Below are positions 16,344-26,199 of a stretch of 64,000 nucleotides of DNA, piece by piece. Made by a program: the position numbers and the translations under genes. Under the pieces are notes generated by a model. It was not told the DNA's origin. It saw nothing but the letters and a program-made list of their open reading frames with translations, and searched no databases. The stretch's first letter is position 1, and every line of letters begins with the position of its first letter. The DNA comes from Xanthomonas sp. DAR 34887 (GTDB taxonomy: Bacteria > Pseudomonadota > Gammaproteobacteria > Xanthomonadales > Xanthomonadaceae): NCBI RefSeq assembly GCF_041245805.1, contig NZ_CP162490.1, positions 1,031,001 through 1,095,000 on the forward strand, given 5' to 3'.

Positions 16344-19300
16344 ATGAAGCAGGGGGACCATCGTCACACTACCATCGGCAGCGCGTCCGCGTTGCGGCAA
16401 CGCCTGCGCGCTCGCATCGGCGTCATCGGTGTATTGCTGATGTTGTGGTGCGCCTGCTGCGCGGCAGGGACTGCCCTGGCCCAGGCCACGCTGCCGCTGA
16501 CCGCGCGCAGCGTCACCGACCGCCCGACGGTGGTGCGCTGGACGATGGACGAAGGCCTGCCGCACAACCTGGTGCATGCGCTGGCGCAGGACCGCGACGG
16601 CCTGCTCTGGATCGGCACCTGGGAAGGCGTGGCGCGCTTCGATGGCCGCGCCTTCACCGTGTTCGACCGGCAGAACACGCCGGGCATGGAGATGTCCGGC
16701 GTGTTCGCGATCGTGCCCGAGCGCGACGGCGGGGTGCTGGTCGGCACGGCCTACGACGGCGTGTTCCGCTACGCGGGGGGCGCCTGGGAACATCTGGGCG
16801 ATGCGCGTGCGCAGCGGCTGCAGGTGGCGTCGATGCTGCGCGCCCGCGACGGTGCGCTGTGGGTCGGCAGTGAGGACGGCTTGTTCCGGATCGAGGCCGA
16901 TGGCCGCCTGAGCGCGGCCGGCGCCGCCGCCGGGCTGCCGAAGGCCCGGGTCGCGGCGCTGCTGCAGCAGGCCGACGGCAGCGTGCTGGTCGGCACCGCG
17001 CTGGGGCTGTTCCGCCTCGACCCGGCGACGGGCCGCGCGCGGCGGTGGGGCCGTACGGACGCGATGCGCACGGCGCCGGTCCGGCGGCTGAGCCGCGATC
17101 GCGACGGCGGCTTGCTGGTCGCCGGCGACGCCGGGGTGTTCTGGCTGCACGCCGACGGCGCGCTGCAGTGGTTGCGCCAGGGCCAGCGCGTGGATGCCGC
17201 GTTGCAGGACCGCCAGGGCCAGGTGTGGACCAGCCTGTCCAGCGGCCAGTTGCTGCGGCGCTCGCCGAGCGGCGTCAGCGAGGAAATGCTGTCGATTTCC
17301 GGCGTGGTCAGCCCGGCGCTGATCGAGGATCGCGAGGGTCTGATCTGGGCCGGCAGCACCGACGGCCTGTTCCGCGTCGCCGCCGGCGACGCCGGCGGCT
17401 TGACCCGGCGCGACGGCCTGGGCGGCGACTACGTGCGGGTGGTGCAGCAGAGCGCCGATGGCGCGGTCTGGATCGGCCATGCCGCCGGCCTCGACCGCTG
17501 GCAGCACGGCCGCATCGCCCCGGTGCGCATCGCCGCCAGCGGCCGCGATCCGTCGGTGCTGGCGCTGGCCGCGGCCCACGATGGCGGCATGTGGGTCGGC
17601 ACCTACAACCAGGGTGTGCTGTTGCTGGCGCCCGACGGTGCGGTCCGGCAACGGCTCGGGACCGGGGCCGGCATCCCGCAGGCCATGGTGCGGACGCTGT
17701 TGCAGGATGCGGACGGCGGATTGTGGGTCGGCGGCAATGCCGGCCTGGCCTACCGCAACCGTAGCCGCACCCGTCTGTACACGCTGGCCGATGGCCTGCC
17801 GGCGCTGCAGGTGCAGGCGCTGTACCGCGATCGCGCCGGCGTGCTGTGGATCGGCACCAGCGGCGGCATCGCGTCGCTGTCGGCCGACGGCACGCTGCGC
17901 GGGTGGCCGGCCGGCGCCGCGTTCCCCGCGCACAACGCGTTCGATTTTCTGGAGGACGCCGACGGCGCGCTGTGGATCGGCAGCGACCGCGGCCTGCTGC
18001 GGCTGCGCGACGGCCGCTTCCGCATCTACGACCATCGCGTCGGGCTGCCGCGCGACAAGCTGTTCCGGGTCATCGACGATGGCCAGGGCCATCTGTGGGT
18101 GACCAGCAACCAGGGCGTGTTCCGCATCGCCCGCGACAGCATCGCGCAGCTGGATGCCGGCCGCCGCACGCAGTTGGCGGTGGACGTGGTGGATCGCAGC
18201 GACGGCATGCCCGGCAGCCAGGGCAACGGCAGCAGCGCGCCGGCCGGCTGGCTGGGCCGCGACGGCATCCTGCTGATCCCGACCTCCGCCGGCCTGGCGC
18301 TGATCGATCCGGCGCTGCCCAGCCGGCGTTCGCTGCGCGCGCCGTCGGTGGTGATCGAGCGGCTGCAGGTCGATGGCCGCGAGCAGCCGCTGCGCGCCGA
18401 CTACCGTTTGCACGGCAGCGTCGGCCGGCTCAGCGTCGATTACGCCGGGCTGAGCTTCCGCTCGCCGGACAAGATGCGCTACCGCTATCGCCTGCACGGC
18501 TTCGACCGGCAGTGGATCGATGCCGGCAGCAGCGAGGAGGCGGTCTATACCAACCTGCCGCCCGGCGACTACCGGCTGGAAGTGCAGGCGACCACCAACG
18601 CGATGGACTGGTCGCGCAGCGATCTGGTCGGTCGCGCCGCGCTGCAGCTGGACCTGGTGCCGCCGTTCTGGCAGCGCGGCGCGTTCGTGGTGATCGCGGC
18701 GATCGCGTTCAGCGGATTGCTGCTGTGGTGGTACCGCGGCCGCAGCCATCGCTACCTGCGCCGCCAGCGCCGGCTCAACCGCATCATCGCCGAGCGTACC
18801 CACGAACTGCGCGCGAAGAACCTGGCGCTGAAGCTGGCCGATCTCGAACGCGAGGAGCTGGTGCGCAAGCTCGCCCACCAGGCCGGCCACGACGCGCTGA
18901 CCGGGCTGCCGAACCGGCGTACCGCCGATCCGCACCTGACCGCGGCGCTGGAGCACGCGCGGGCCATGCAATCGCCGCTGTGCGTGGCGCTGCTGGACAT
19001 CGACAACTTCAAGCGGATCAACGATAGCCACGGCCACGAGATCGGCGACGAAGTGCTGCGCCGGGTCGGCGAGGTGCTGCGCGCCACGCTCGGCGAACTC
19101 GCGTTCGCCGCGCGCCATGGTGGCGAGGAGTTCCTGCTGGTGCTGCCGGGCCTGGACCGCGAACAGGCGCGGGCGCGGCTGGACGACCTGCGCCGCCGCG
19201 TCGCCGCGATCGTGGTCCACGACGTCGATGGGCGCACGGTGCAGTGCACGGCCAGCGTCGGTTTCGCCTGCGTCAGCCCGGCGCTGCAGACCCGGCGCGA

Positions 19301-19370
19301 ATTGCTGGTGCTGGCCGACCAGCGCCTGTACCAGGCCAAGCACGAAGGCCGCGATCGGGTGATCGGGTAG
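16344..19370 (+). CDS. Two-component-propeller sensor diguanylate cyclase
   Basis: About 1,000 aa. It has a signal peptide or anchor (GVIGVLLMLWCACCAAGTALA), then some ten to fourteen reg_prop repeats forming a periplasmic double propeller (for example GLLWIGTWEGVARFDG, AVWIGHAAGLDRWQHG). A Y_Y_Y domain (YRYRLHGFDRQWIDAG), one transmembrane helix (AFVVIAAIAFSGLLLWWYRG), a short coiled coil and a GGDEF domain follow. DIDNFKRINDSHGHEIGDE and GGEEF are intact, so it should make cyclic-di-GMP from GTP. No RxxD inhibitory site precedes GGEEF. Starts are uncertain: ATG at 16344 or 16329, or TTG at 16287, which has the best upstream GGAG. Confidence 0.88.
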   Translation: MKQGDHRHTTIGSASALRQRLRARIGVIGVLLMLWCACCAAGTALAQATLPLTARSVTDRPTVVRWTMDEGLPHNLVHALAQDRDGLLWIGTWEGVARFDGRAFTVFDRQNTPGMEMSGVFAIVPERDGGVLVGTAYDGVFRYAGGAWEHLGDARAQRLQVASMLRARDGALWVGSEDGLFRIEADGRLSAAGAAAGLPKARVAALLQQADGSVLVGTALGLFRLDPATGRARRWGRTDAMRTAPVRRLSRDRDGGLLVAGDAGVFWLHADGALQWLRQGQRVDAALQDRQGQVWTSLSSGQLLRRSPSGVSEEMLSISGVVSPALIEDREGLIWAGSTDGLFRVAAGDAGGLTRRDGLGGDYVRVVQQSADGAVWIGHAAGLDRWQHGRIAPVRIAASGRDPSVLALAAAHDGGMWVGTYNQGVLLLAPDGAVRQRLGTGAGIPQAMVRTLLQDADGGLWVGGNAGLAYRNRSRTRLYTLADGLPALQVQALYRDRAGVLWIGTSGGIASLSADGTLRGWPAGAAFPAHNAFDFLEDADGALWIGSDRGLLRLRDGRFRIYDHRVGLPRDKLFRVIDDGQGHLWVTSNQGVFRIARDSIAQLDAGRRTQLAVDVVDRSDGMPGSQGNGSSAPAGWLGRDGILLIPTSAGLALIDPALPSRRSLRAPSVVIERLQVDGREQPLRADYRLHGSVGRLSVDYAGLSFRSPDKMRYRYRLHGFDRQWIDAGSSEEAVYTNLPPGDYRLEVQATTNAMDWSRSDLVGRAALQLDLVPPFWQRGAFVVIAAIAFSGLLLWWYRGRSHRYLRRQRRLNRIIAERTHELRAKNLALKLADLEREELVRKLAHQAGHDALTGLPNRRTADPHLTAALEHARAMQSPLCVALLDIDNFKRINDSHGHEIGDEVLRRVGEVLRATLGELAFAARHGGEEFLLVLPGLDREQARARLDDLRRRVAAIVVHDVDGRTVQCTASVGFACVSPALQTRRELLVLADQRLYQAKHEGRDRVIG

Positions 19371-19451
19371 CGGGGCGGAGTAGCGGGCGTGCGTTGCAGC
19401 GCCTGCATCGCGCCGCATGTTTGGTAGCGAGCGCGGGCGATGACTGCATCG

Positions 19452-19579
19452 TCTGGACTGAAGTCCCTTCACCGTGCGTCGAGCCGGCGTGCCACCAGCC
19501 CGATGGGGCTGGCTGCGGTCGCGACGAGCCACGCAGTGATGTATCGCGTGGACCGCGTCGGGACTGAAGTCCCTCCCAC
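19452..19579. repeat. GGACTGAAGTCC-type palindromic repeats after the cyclase gene
   Basis: Two partial copies of the dispersed palindrome family occur here: TCTGGACTGAAGTCCCTTC (19452-19470) and TCGGGACTGAAGTCCCTCCC (19558-19577). A rearranged echo follows (GTGGGAGGGCCGCAAG near 19590). They occupy the 380-bp gap between the convergent cyclase gene and leuB, which otherwise holds no credible gene. Confidence 0.7.
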
Positions 19580-19750
19580 AGTGCAGTCCGTGGGAGGGCC
19601 GCAAGCCTTATGCAGTGCGGCTTCAGTCGAAACGAAGGGAGTGGTGGGCGATGCCGGCTCCGGCGGCCGCCGTCATCGAACTGCGGCCGCCGGTGCGTTT
19701 CCCGCATCCCGGCGCTGCGCAGCCGCATGGCTGGCAGGCCGGTGTGCCGC

Positions 19751-20845
19751 TCAGTCGTGCGCTTCCTCGGCCGGCACCGAGCCGTGCGCCTGCAACTGCT
19801 CCACCACCGCGCGCGCGGCCGCATTGGTGGAAATGCCGTGGCCCGGGGCGGCGAGGTCGGCGGTGAAGGCGTGCGCGTGGAGCGCGGCGTCCACCGCCTG
19901 TTCGATCGCCTCGGCTTCGGCGTTCAGGCCCAGCGAATGGCGCAGCAGCAGCGCGGCGCTGAGAATGGTGGCGTAGGGATTGGCGATGCCCTTGCCGGCG
20001 ATGTCCGGCGCCGAGCCGTGGATCGGCTCGTACAGGCCGATGCGGCCTTCGCCCAGCGAGGCCGACGGCAGCAGGCCGAGCGAACCGGCGAGCATCGACG
20101 CCTCGTCGGTGAGGATGTCGCCGAACATGTTCTCGGTGACGATCACGTCGTACTCGCGCGGCTTGGCCAGCAGGTGCATCGCCATCGAATCGACCAGCTG
20201 GTGTTCCAGGCGCACGTCCGGGAATTCGTCGCGGCCGATGCGCGTGGCCACGTCGCGCCATAGCCGCGAGGTTTCCAGCACATTGGCCTTGTCTACCGAA
20301 GTGACGTGATTGCGGCGTTGTCGGGCCAGGCGGAACGCGCTGCGCAACACCCGCTCGATCTCCTCGACGCTGTAGCGGCACAGGTCGCTGGCGTCGGTGG
20401 CGGTGCGGGTCTTGTCGCCGAAATAGATGCCGCCGGTCAGCTCGCGTACCACCACGATGTCCACGCCGGTGAGCAGGTGCGGCTTGATCGGCGAGGCGTC
20501 CAGCGCCGCCGGATGCGGCTTGACCGGGCGCAGGTTGGCGAACAGGCCCAGGCCGCGACGGATCGCCAGCAGGCCCTGCTCGGGGCGGATCTTGGCGTTG
20601 GGGTCGGACCACTTCGGCCCGCCGACCGCGCCCAGCAGCACCGCGTCGGCCTGCTGGCAGGCGGCCAGCGTCGCCGCCGGCAACGGCTCGCCGTGGCGGT
20701 CGATGGCGATGCCGCCGATGTCGTGTTCGTGGAATTGGAACGTGTGCTGGTAGCGGCGGGCGATGGTGCGCAGCACCGAGACCGCGGCGGCGGCGACTTC
20801 GGGGCCGATGCCGTCGCCGGGCAGGATGACGATGTCAGCGTGCAT
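19751..20845 (-). CDS. leuB: 3-isopropylmalate dehydrogenase
   Basis: A 364-aa NAD-dependent beta-decarboxylating dehydrogenase that oxidises 3-isopropylmalate to 2-isopropyl-3-oxosuccinate, which loses CO2 to give 2-ketoisocaproate in leucine synthesis. Motifs include ILPGDGIGPEV at the N-terminus, LLGAVGGPKW, the substrate arginines in NLRPVKPHP and RELTGGIYFG, VTENMFGDILTDEASML and EPIHGSAPDIAGKGIANP. It is the last gene of the ilv-leu operon and overlaps leuD by 11 bp. Confidence 0.97.
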   Translation of the reverse strand: MHADIVILPGDGIGPEVAAAAVSVLRTIARRYQHTFQFHEHDIGGIAIDRHGEPLPAATLAACQQADAVLLGAVGGPKWSDPNAKIRPEQGLLAIRRGLGLFANLRPVKPHPAALDASPIKPHLLTGVDIVVVRELTGGIYFGDKTRTATDASDLCRYSVEEIERVLRSAFRLARQRRNHVTSVDKANVLETSRLWRDVATRIGRDEFPDVRLEHQLVDSMAMHLLAKPREYDVIVTENMFGDILTDEASMLAGSLGLLPSASLGEGRIGLYEPIHGSAPDIAGKGIANPYATILSAALLLRHSLGLNAEAEAIEQAVDAALHAHAFTADLAAPGHGISTNAAARAVVEQLQAHGSVPAEEAHD

Positions 20846-21413
20846 GGGTGGCCTCGTACTGTTCGATGGCGGGTTGGCGCAGCAGCAGGTAGCCGAGTTC
20901 GTCGACGCCTTCGAGCAGGCAGGTCTGCGAGAACGCGTCGAGCGGGAAGATGTAGACGCGGCCGTCGGGCGTGCGTAGTTCGCGCGCGGCCACGTCCACG
21001 GTCAGCTGGTCGTCCGGGCGCTGCATCAGGGTCTGCACGTCGGCCTCGTCCAGCACGATCGGCAGCAGCCCGTTCTTCAGGCTGTTGTTGCGGAAGATGT
21101 CGGCGATCTCGCTGCTGACGATGGCGCGCAGGCCCAGGTCGGTCAGCGCCCACGGCGCGTGCTCGCGCGAGGAGCCGCAGCCGAAGTTGCGCCCGGCCAG
21201 CAGGATCTGGCGGCCGGCGTTGTGCGGTTGGTTGAACGCGAACTCCGGGTTCGGCGTGCCGTCGGCCTGCCAGCGCCAGTCGTTGAACGCGTTGCGGCCG
21301 AGACCGGCGCGCTCGGTGGTGGACAGGAACCGCGCCGGGATGATCTGGTCGGTGTCGATGTTGGTCTGGCGCAGCACCACGCTGGCCGAGGTGAGGGCGG
21401 CGAATCCGGCCAT
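20835..21413 (-). CDS. leuD: 3-isopropylmalate dehydratase small subunit
   Basis: A 192-aa swivel domain of isopropylmalate isomerase. Typical features are TNIDTDQIIPARFLST, GRNFGCGSSREHAPWAL (substrate-binding arginine loop) and SEIADIFRNNSLKNGLLPI. It pairs with LeuC to interconvert 2- and 3-isopropylmalate. The start ATG at 21413 shares its A with the TGA of the small ORF upstream; the long upstream reading frame is not coding. Confidence 0.96.
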   Translation of the reverse strand: MAGFAALTSASVVLRQTNIDTDQIIPARFLSTTERAGLGRNAFNDWRWQADGTPNPEFAFNQPHNAGRQILLAGRNFGCGSSREHAPWALTDLGLRAIVSSEIADIFRNNSLKNGLLPIVLDEADVQTLMQRPDDQLTVDVAARELRTPDGRVYIFPLDAFSQTCLLEGVDELGYLLLRQPAIEQYEATHAR

Positions 21414-21595
21414 CAGCAGGTCTCCTGTGACACGGTGGCGGGGTCGGCGACGGCCGCATCGGGCACTGTCGCCGGCGGCAGTGCCGCGGTGGGGACGTGC
21501 GGCGGCAGCAGCGGCTTGCCGCGATGGGCGAAGGCGCGGGTGGTGGCGGCGACGAAGGTCAGCGTGGCCGCGAACGCGGCGATGTGCGGGACCAT
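21413..21595 (-). CDS. Proline-rich single-pass microprotein between leuC and leuD
   Basis: A 60-aa ORF that exactly fills the space between leuC and leuD, joined to each through a TGATG one-base overlap. The N-terminus is hydrophobic (HIAAFAATLTFVAATTRAF), then a basic turn (AHRGKP) and a Pro/Ala/Val-rich tail (PPHVPTAALPPATVPDAAVA). It therefore looks like a small membrane or exported protein, not an enzyme. I know no family for it. It may simply couple leuC translation to leuD, or it may modulate the isomerase. The exact fit to both neighbours argues against chance. Confidence 0.6.
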   Translation of the reverse strand: MVPHIAAFAATLTFVAATTRAFAHRGKPLLPPHVPTAALPPATVPDAAVADPATVSQETC

Positions 21596-23010
21596 CACGC
21601 GACCTCCGCAAACAGCGTGCGCGGGTCGCTGACCTTGCCGTTCACCGCCGCCCAGGCCGCGGTCATCGGCGACGCCAGCAAGGTACGCGAACCGGGACCC
21701 TGGCGGCCTTCGAAGTTGCGGTTGCTGGTGCTCACCGCCAGTTGCCCCGGCGCGACCAGGTCGCCGTTCATCGCGATGCACATCGAGCAGCCGGATTCGC
21801 GCCACTCGGCGCCGGCGGCGCGCACCACCTCGTGGATGCCTTCGGCCTCGGCCTGGCGCTTGACGATCTCCGAGCCGGGCACCACCAGCATGCGCACGTT
21901 CGGCGCGACGCGGCGGCCGCGCAGCACCTGCGCCACTTCGCGCATGTCGCTGAGCCGGCCGTTGGTGCACGAGCCGACGAACACCACGTCCACCGGGGTG
22001 CCGATCAGCGCGTGGCCGGAGGCGAAGTGCATGTAGTCCAGGCCCTTCTGCGCGGCCGCGTCCTGTGCCGCCGGAATCGGCACGTCCACCGCGATCGCGG
22101 TGCCTGGGTGGGTGCCCCAGGTCAGGGTCGGGCGGATGTCGCGCGCGTCGATGCGCACCTCCACGTCGAAGCGCGCACCGTCATCGCTGCGCAGCTGCGA
22201 CCAGCGCTGCACCGCGGCGTCGAGCTCGGCGCCCTTGGGGCCGCGCGGGGTGTTGGCCATCCAGTCGAAGGTGACCTGGTCGGGCGCGACCATGCCGGCG
22301 CGCGCGCCGGCCTCGATCGACATGTTGCACAGTGTCATGCGCTGCTCCATGTCCATCGCGGCGATGGTGGAGCCGCGGTACTCGAGCACGTGGCCGGTGC
22401 CGCCGTTGACCCCGATCACGCCGATGATGTGCAGGATCACGTCCTTGGCGCCGACGCCGGGCGCCAGCGGCCCGTCGACGGTGATCGCCATGGTCTTGGC
22501 CTTGCGCTGCAGCAGGCATTGCGTGGCCAGCACGTAGCCGACCTCGCTGGTGCCGATGCCGAACGCCAATGCCCCGAACGCGCCATGGGTGGAGGTGTGG
22601 CTGTCGCCGCAGACGATGGTCATGCCGGGCTGGGTGAAGCCCTGCTCGGGCGCGATCACGTGCACGATGCCGCGGTTGTCCGAGCCCATGTCGAACAGCT
22701 CGATGCCGTAGTCGGCGCAGTTGCGCGCGAGCATGTCCACCTGCGCCTCGGAGGCCTTGGTGTAGTACGGCAGCTTGCCGTCGGCGCCGCGCGGCAGGGT
22801 CGGCGTGGAATGGTCCATCGTCGCCTTGGTGCGGTCGGGACGGCGCGGCTTCAGGCCGCGCGCCTTGAGTTCGGTGAACGCCTGCGGCGAGGTCACTTCG
22901 TGGATCAGGTGCAGGTCGATGTACAGCACCGCCGGAGCGGTGTCGCTTTCGGGGACGACGACATGCGCGTCCCACAGTTTGTCGTACAGGGTGCGGGGGG
23001 TCGAAGACAT
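21595..23010 (-). CDS. leuC: 3-isopropylmalate dehydratase large subunit
   Basis: A 471-aa aconitase-family protein that binds a [4Fe-4S] cluster. Cysteines are seen in VFVGSCTNGRL and in ESGCSMCIAMN. Other marks are LYIDLHLIHEVTSPQAF, VCGDSHTSTHGAFGALAFGI and ISNRNFEGRQG-type sequence (STSNRNFEGRQGPGSRTLL). With LeuD it isomerises 2-isopropylmalate to 3-isopropylmalate. It follows leuA after 82 bp and overlaps the microprotein gene. Confidence 0.97.
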   Translation of the reverse strand: MSSTPRTLYDKLWDAHVVVPESDTAPAVLYIDLHLIHEVTSPQAFTELKARGLKPRRPDRTKATMDHSTPTLPRGADGKLPYYTKASEAQVDMLARNCADYGIELFDMGSDNRGIVHVIAPEQGFTQPGMTIVCGDSHTSTHGAFGALAFGIGTSEVGYVLATQCLLQRKAKTMAITVDGPLAPGVGAKDVILHIIGVIGVNGGTGHVLEYRGSTIAAMDMEQRMTLCNMSIEAGARAGMVAPDQVTFDWMANTPRGPKGAELDAAVQRWSQLRSDDGARFDVEVRIDARDIRPTLTWGTHPGTAIAVDVPIPAAQDAAAQKGLDYMHFASGHALIGTPVDVVFVGSCTNGRLSDMREVAQVLRGRRVAPNVRMLVVPGSEIVKRQAEAEGIHEVVRAAGAEWRESGCSMCIAMNGDLVAPGQLAVSTSNRNFEGRQGPGSRTLLASPMTAAWAAVNGKVSDPRTLFAEVA

Positions 23011-23092
23011 TACGGGACTACCTGGCAGGGACGCTGGGCAAGGAGGGGAAGCTGGAAAGGGTGCATCGCGACGATGACGGCGGCGTGGCCGC

Positions 23093-24648
<1,556 letters not shown>

Positions 24649-24652
<4 letters not shown>

Positions 24653-25755
24653 CAGATGGTTTCCTCTACGGCGGCGGTGGCTGGCGGATGGGAGAGCGAA
24701 GACGCGGGGCGAGCGGGAGCGGGCGGGGCGGCGGCACGTTGGTTGCGAAGTCGCTCGGCATTGCGGCGGCGCGGCTTGCGTGGCGCGCGCGGGCGCACCT
24801 CCGACAACAGCGTCGCCAGCACGCCGGCGTCGATGTTGCCACCGGACACCACCGCGCATTTGCGCTTGCCGGCGACGCGGCGGCCGGCCGCCAGGGCCAG
24901 CGCGCCGGCGCCCTCGGCGATGACGTGCTCCTCCAGCGCCAGGCGGACCAGCGTTTCGCGCAGTTCCGCCTCGCGCACGATCACCACGTCGTCGAGCAGG
25001 CTGGCGCACAGCCGGCGGGTGATGAACCCGGGGATTTTAACCTTGACGCCGTCGGCCAGGGTGGGTACCGGGTCGATCGCGCGCAGATCGCCGCGGACCG
25101 CCCGTGCCATCGAATCCACGCCCTCGACCTGGGCGCCGACGATGCGCACGCCCTGCGAGCGCAGCGCCAGGGCCACGCCGGAGGCCAGGCCGCCGCCGCC
25201 GATCGGCACGATCACCACGTCCGGGGCGTGCGCGGCCAGCTCGATGCCGACCGTGCCCTGGCCGGCGATCACGTCCGGGTCGTCGAACGCGGACAGGAAG
25301 CGGTAGCCATTCTGTTCGGCCAGTTCGCGGGCGAAGGCGTAGGCCTCGTCGTAACTGTCGCCGTGCTGGCGCACGGTGGCGCCCCAGTGGGCGACGCCGG
25401 CGATCTTGGTCTGCGGCGCGCCGTGCGGCATCACCGTGATCGCCTGCACGCCCAGCCGGTGCGCGGCCCAGGCCACGCCCTGCGCATGGTTGCCGGCCGA
25501 GGCGCAGATGATGGTGCGCTCGTCGCCGCGCTCCAGCCCGGCCAGCAGCGCGTTCAGCGCGCCGCGCACCTTGTAGGAGCCGGTGCGCTGCAGGTTCTCC
25601 AGCTTCAGCCACACGCCGAAACGCTCGGCGTAGTGCACCGGCGTCGGCGGCAGGTAGCGGCGCAGCCGCGCCTGCGCAGCCAGCACGTCGGCGACGCTGA
25701 CCGCTACGTCGCCTACGTCGGGCTCCTGCGGGGCGGGGCGGCCGCGGTCAGGCAT
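24649..25755 (-). CDS. ilvA: Threonine dehydratase, short form without ACT-type regulatory domain
   Basis: A 368-aa fold-type II PLP enzyme that deaminates threonine to 2-ketobutyrate, the entry to isoleucine. PLP-binding Lys62 lies in RTGSYKVRGALNALL, the phosphate loop is IPIGGGGLASGVALAL and the asparagine loop ICASAGNHAQGVAWA. Classical IlvA is about 500 aa with C-terminal isoleucine-binding domains. This one ends soon after VVSGGNIDAGVLATLL with a basic, Ala/Pro-rich tail, like catabolic TdcB, yet it sits in the ilv-leu operon. The start is uncertain: ATG 25755 is preferred; ATG at 25797 has a better ribosome site but would encode part of the repeat upstream. Confidence 0.88.
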
Positions 25756-25761
25756 GGAGAT

Positions 25762-25945
25762 GCCGGGATTTGGGATTGGGGAGTGGGGATTCGACATGCG
25801 AATCCTGTGCCCGAAGAAGAAACCTCCGTGGAAGAAGACTCCTCCGTGAGATGGCATAGCGCTGGCGGATCGCCGGCGCGGCAGCGGCGACGGCGCAGCC
25901 GTCGGCGGGCTTGCCGAATCCCGAATCCCGACTCCCGAATCCCGG
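25762..25945. repeat. Inverted GGGATT/AATCCC repeat inside the ilv operon
   Basis: The arm 25762-25793 (GCCGGGATTTGGGATTGGGG and following bases) is largely the reverse complement of 25913-25945 (CCGAATCCCGAATCCCGACT and following bases), separated by about 120 bp. The arms consist of degenerate copies of CGAATCCC. The element fills the 195-bp gap between ilvM and ilvA, so the operon mRNA would contain a long imperfect hairpin. It is typical of Xanthomonas dispersed repeats and not a CRISPR: units are 8 bp with no spacers. Confidence 0.75.
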
Positions 25946-25950
25946 CCTCG

Positions 25951-26199
25951 TCATGGCACCACATCCAGCGCGGTGACCCGTACCGACTCGCAGTCGTACA
26001 CCTTTTCCATCTGCAGCCGCAGGCTCTCGCCGGGGCGAGTGCCGTCCACCACCATCTGCAGGTGCCAGCGGCCGGCGTCCTCGGCGACCGGCGCGCCGCT
26101 GATCGAGATCGGCGCGAAGCCGCGCCGTTCGGCCATCCCGATCGCGCGCAGCAGTGCGCCGTCGATCGGTTTCAGCACCAGGTCAAGCTGGTATCGCAT
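25951..26199 (-). CDS. ilvM: Acetolactate synthase small regulatory subunit, IlvM-like ACT protein
   Basis: An 82-aa protein forming a single ACT-type fold: MRYQLDLVLKPIDGALLRAI, RRGFAPISISGAP, a strand GRWHLQMVVDG, then LQMEKVYDCESVRV. Its length fits IlvM (about 85 aa) rather than IlvH or IlvN (about 160 aa). It should bind the catalytic subunit IlvG and confer or tune valine/isoleucine sensitivity. It overlaps ilvG by 17 bp and has GGAGA before its ATG. Confidence 0.85.
   Translation of the reverse strand: MRYQLDLVLKPIDGALLRAIGMAERRGFAPISISGAPVAEDAGRWHLQMVVDGTRPGESLRLQMEKVYDCESVRVTALDVVP

Noticed and set aside
15936..19604. 1,222-codon open frame on the minus strand
   Set aside because: It is the antisense of the histidine kinase end and the propeller-cyclase gene. 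Its translation is low-complexity Arg/Ala/His/Gln with no domain, as expected of GC-rich shadow frames.
25762..25945. Tandem CGAATCCC-like units, at first sight CRISPR-like
   Set aside because: Units are about 8 bp, degenerate and contiguous with no spacers, and there are no cas genes.
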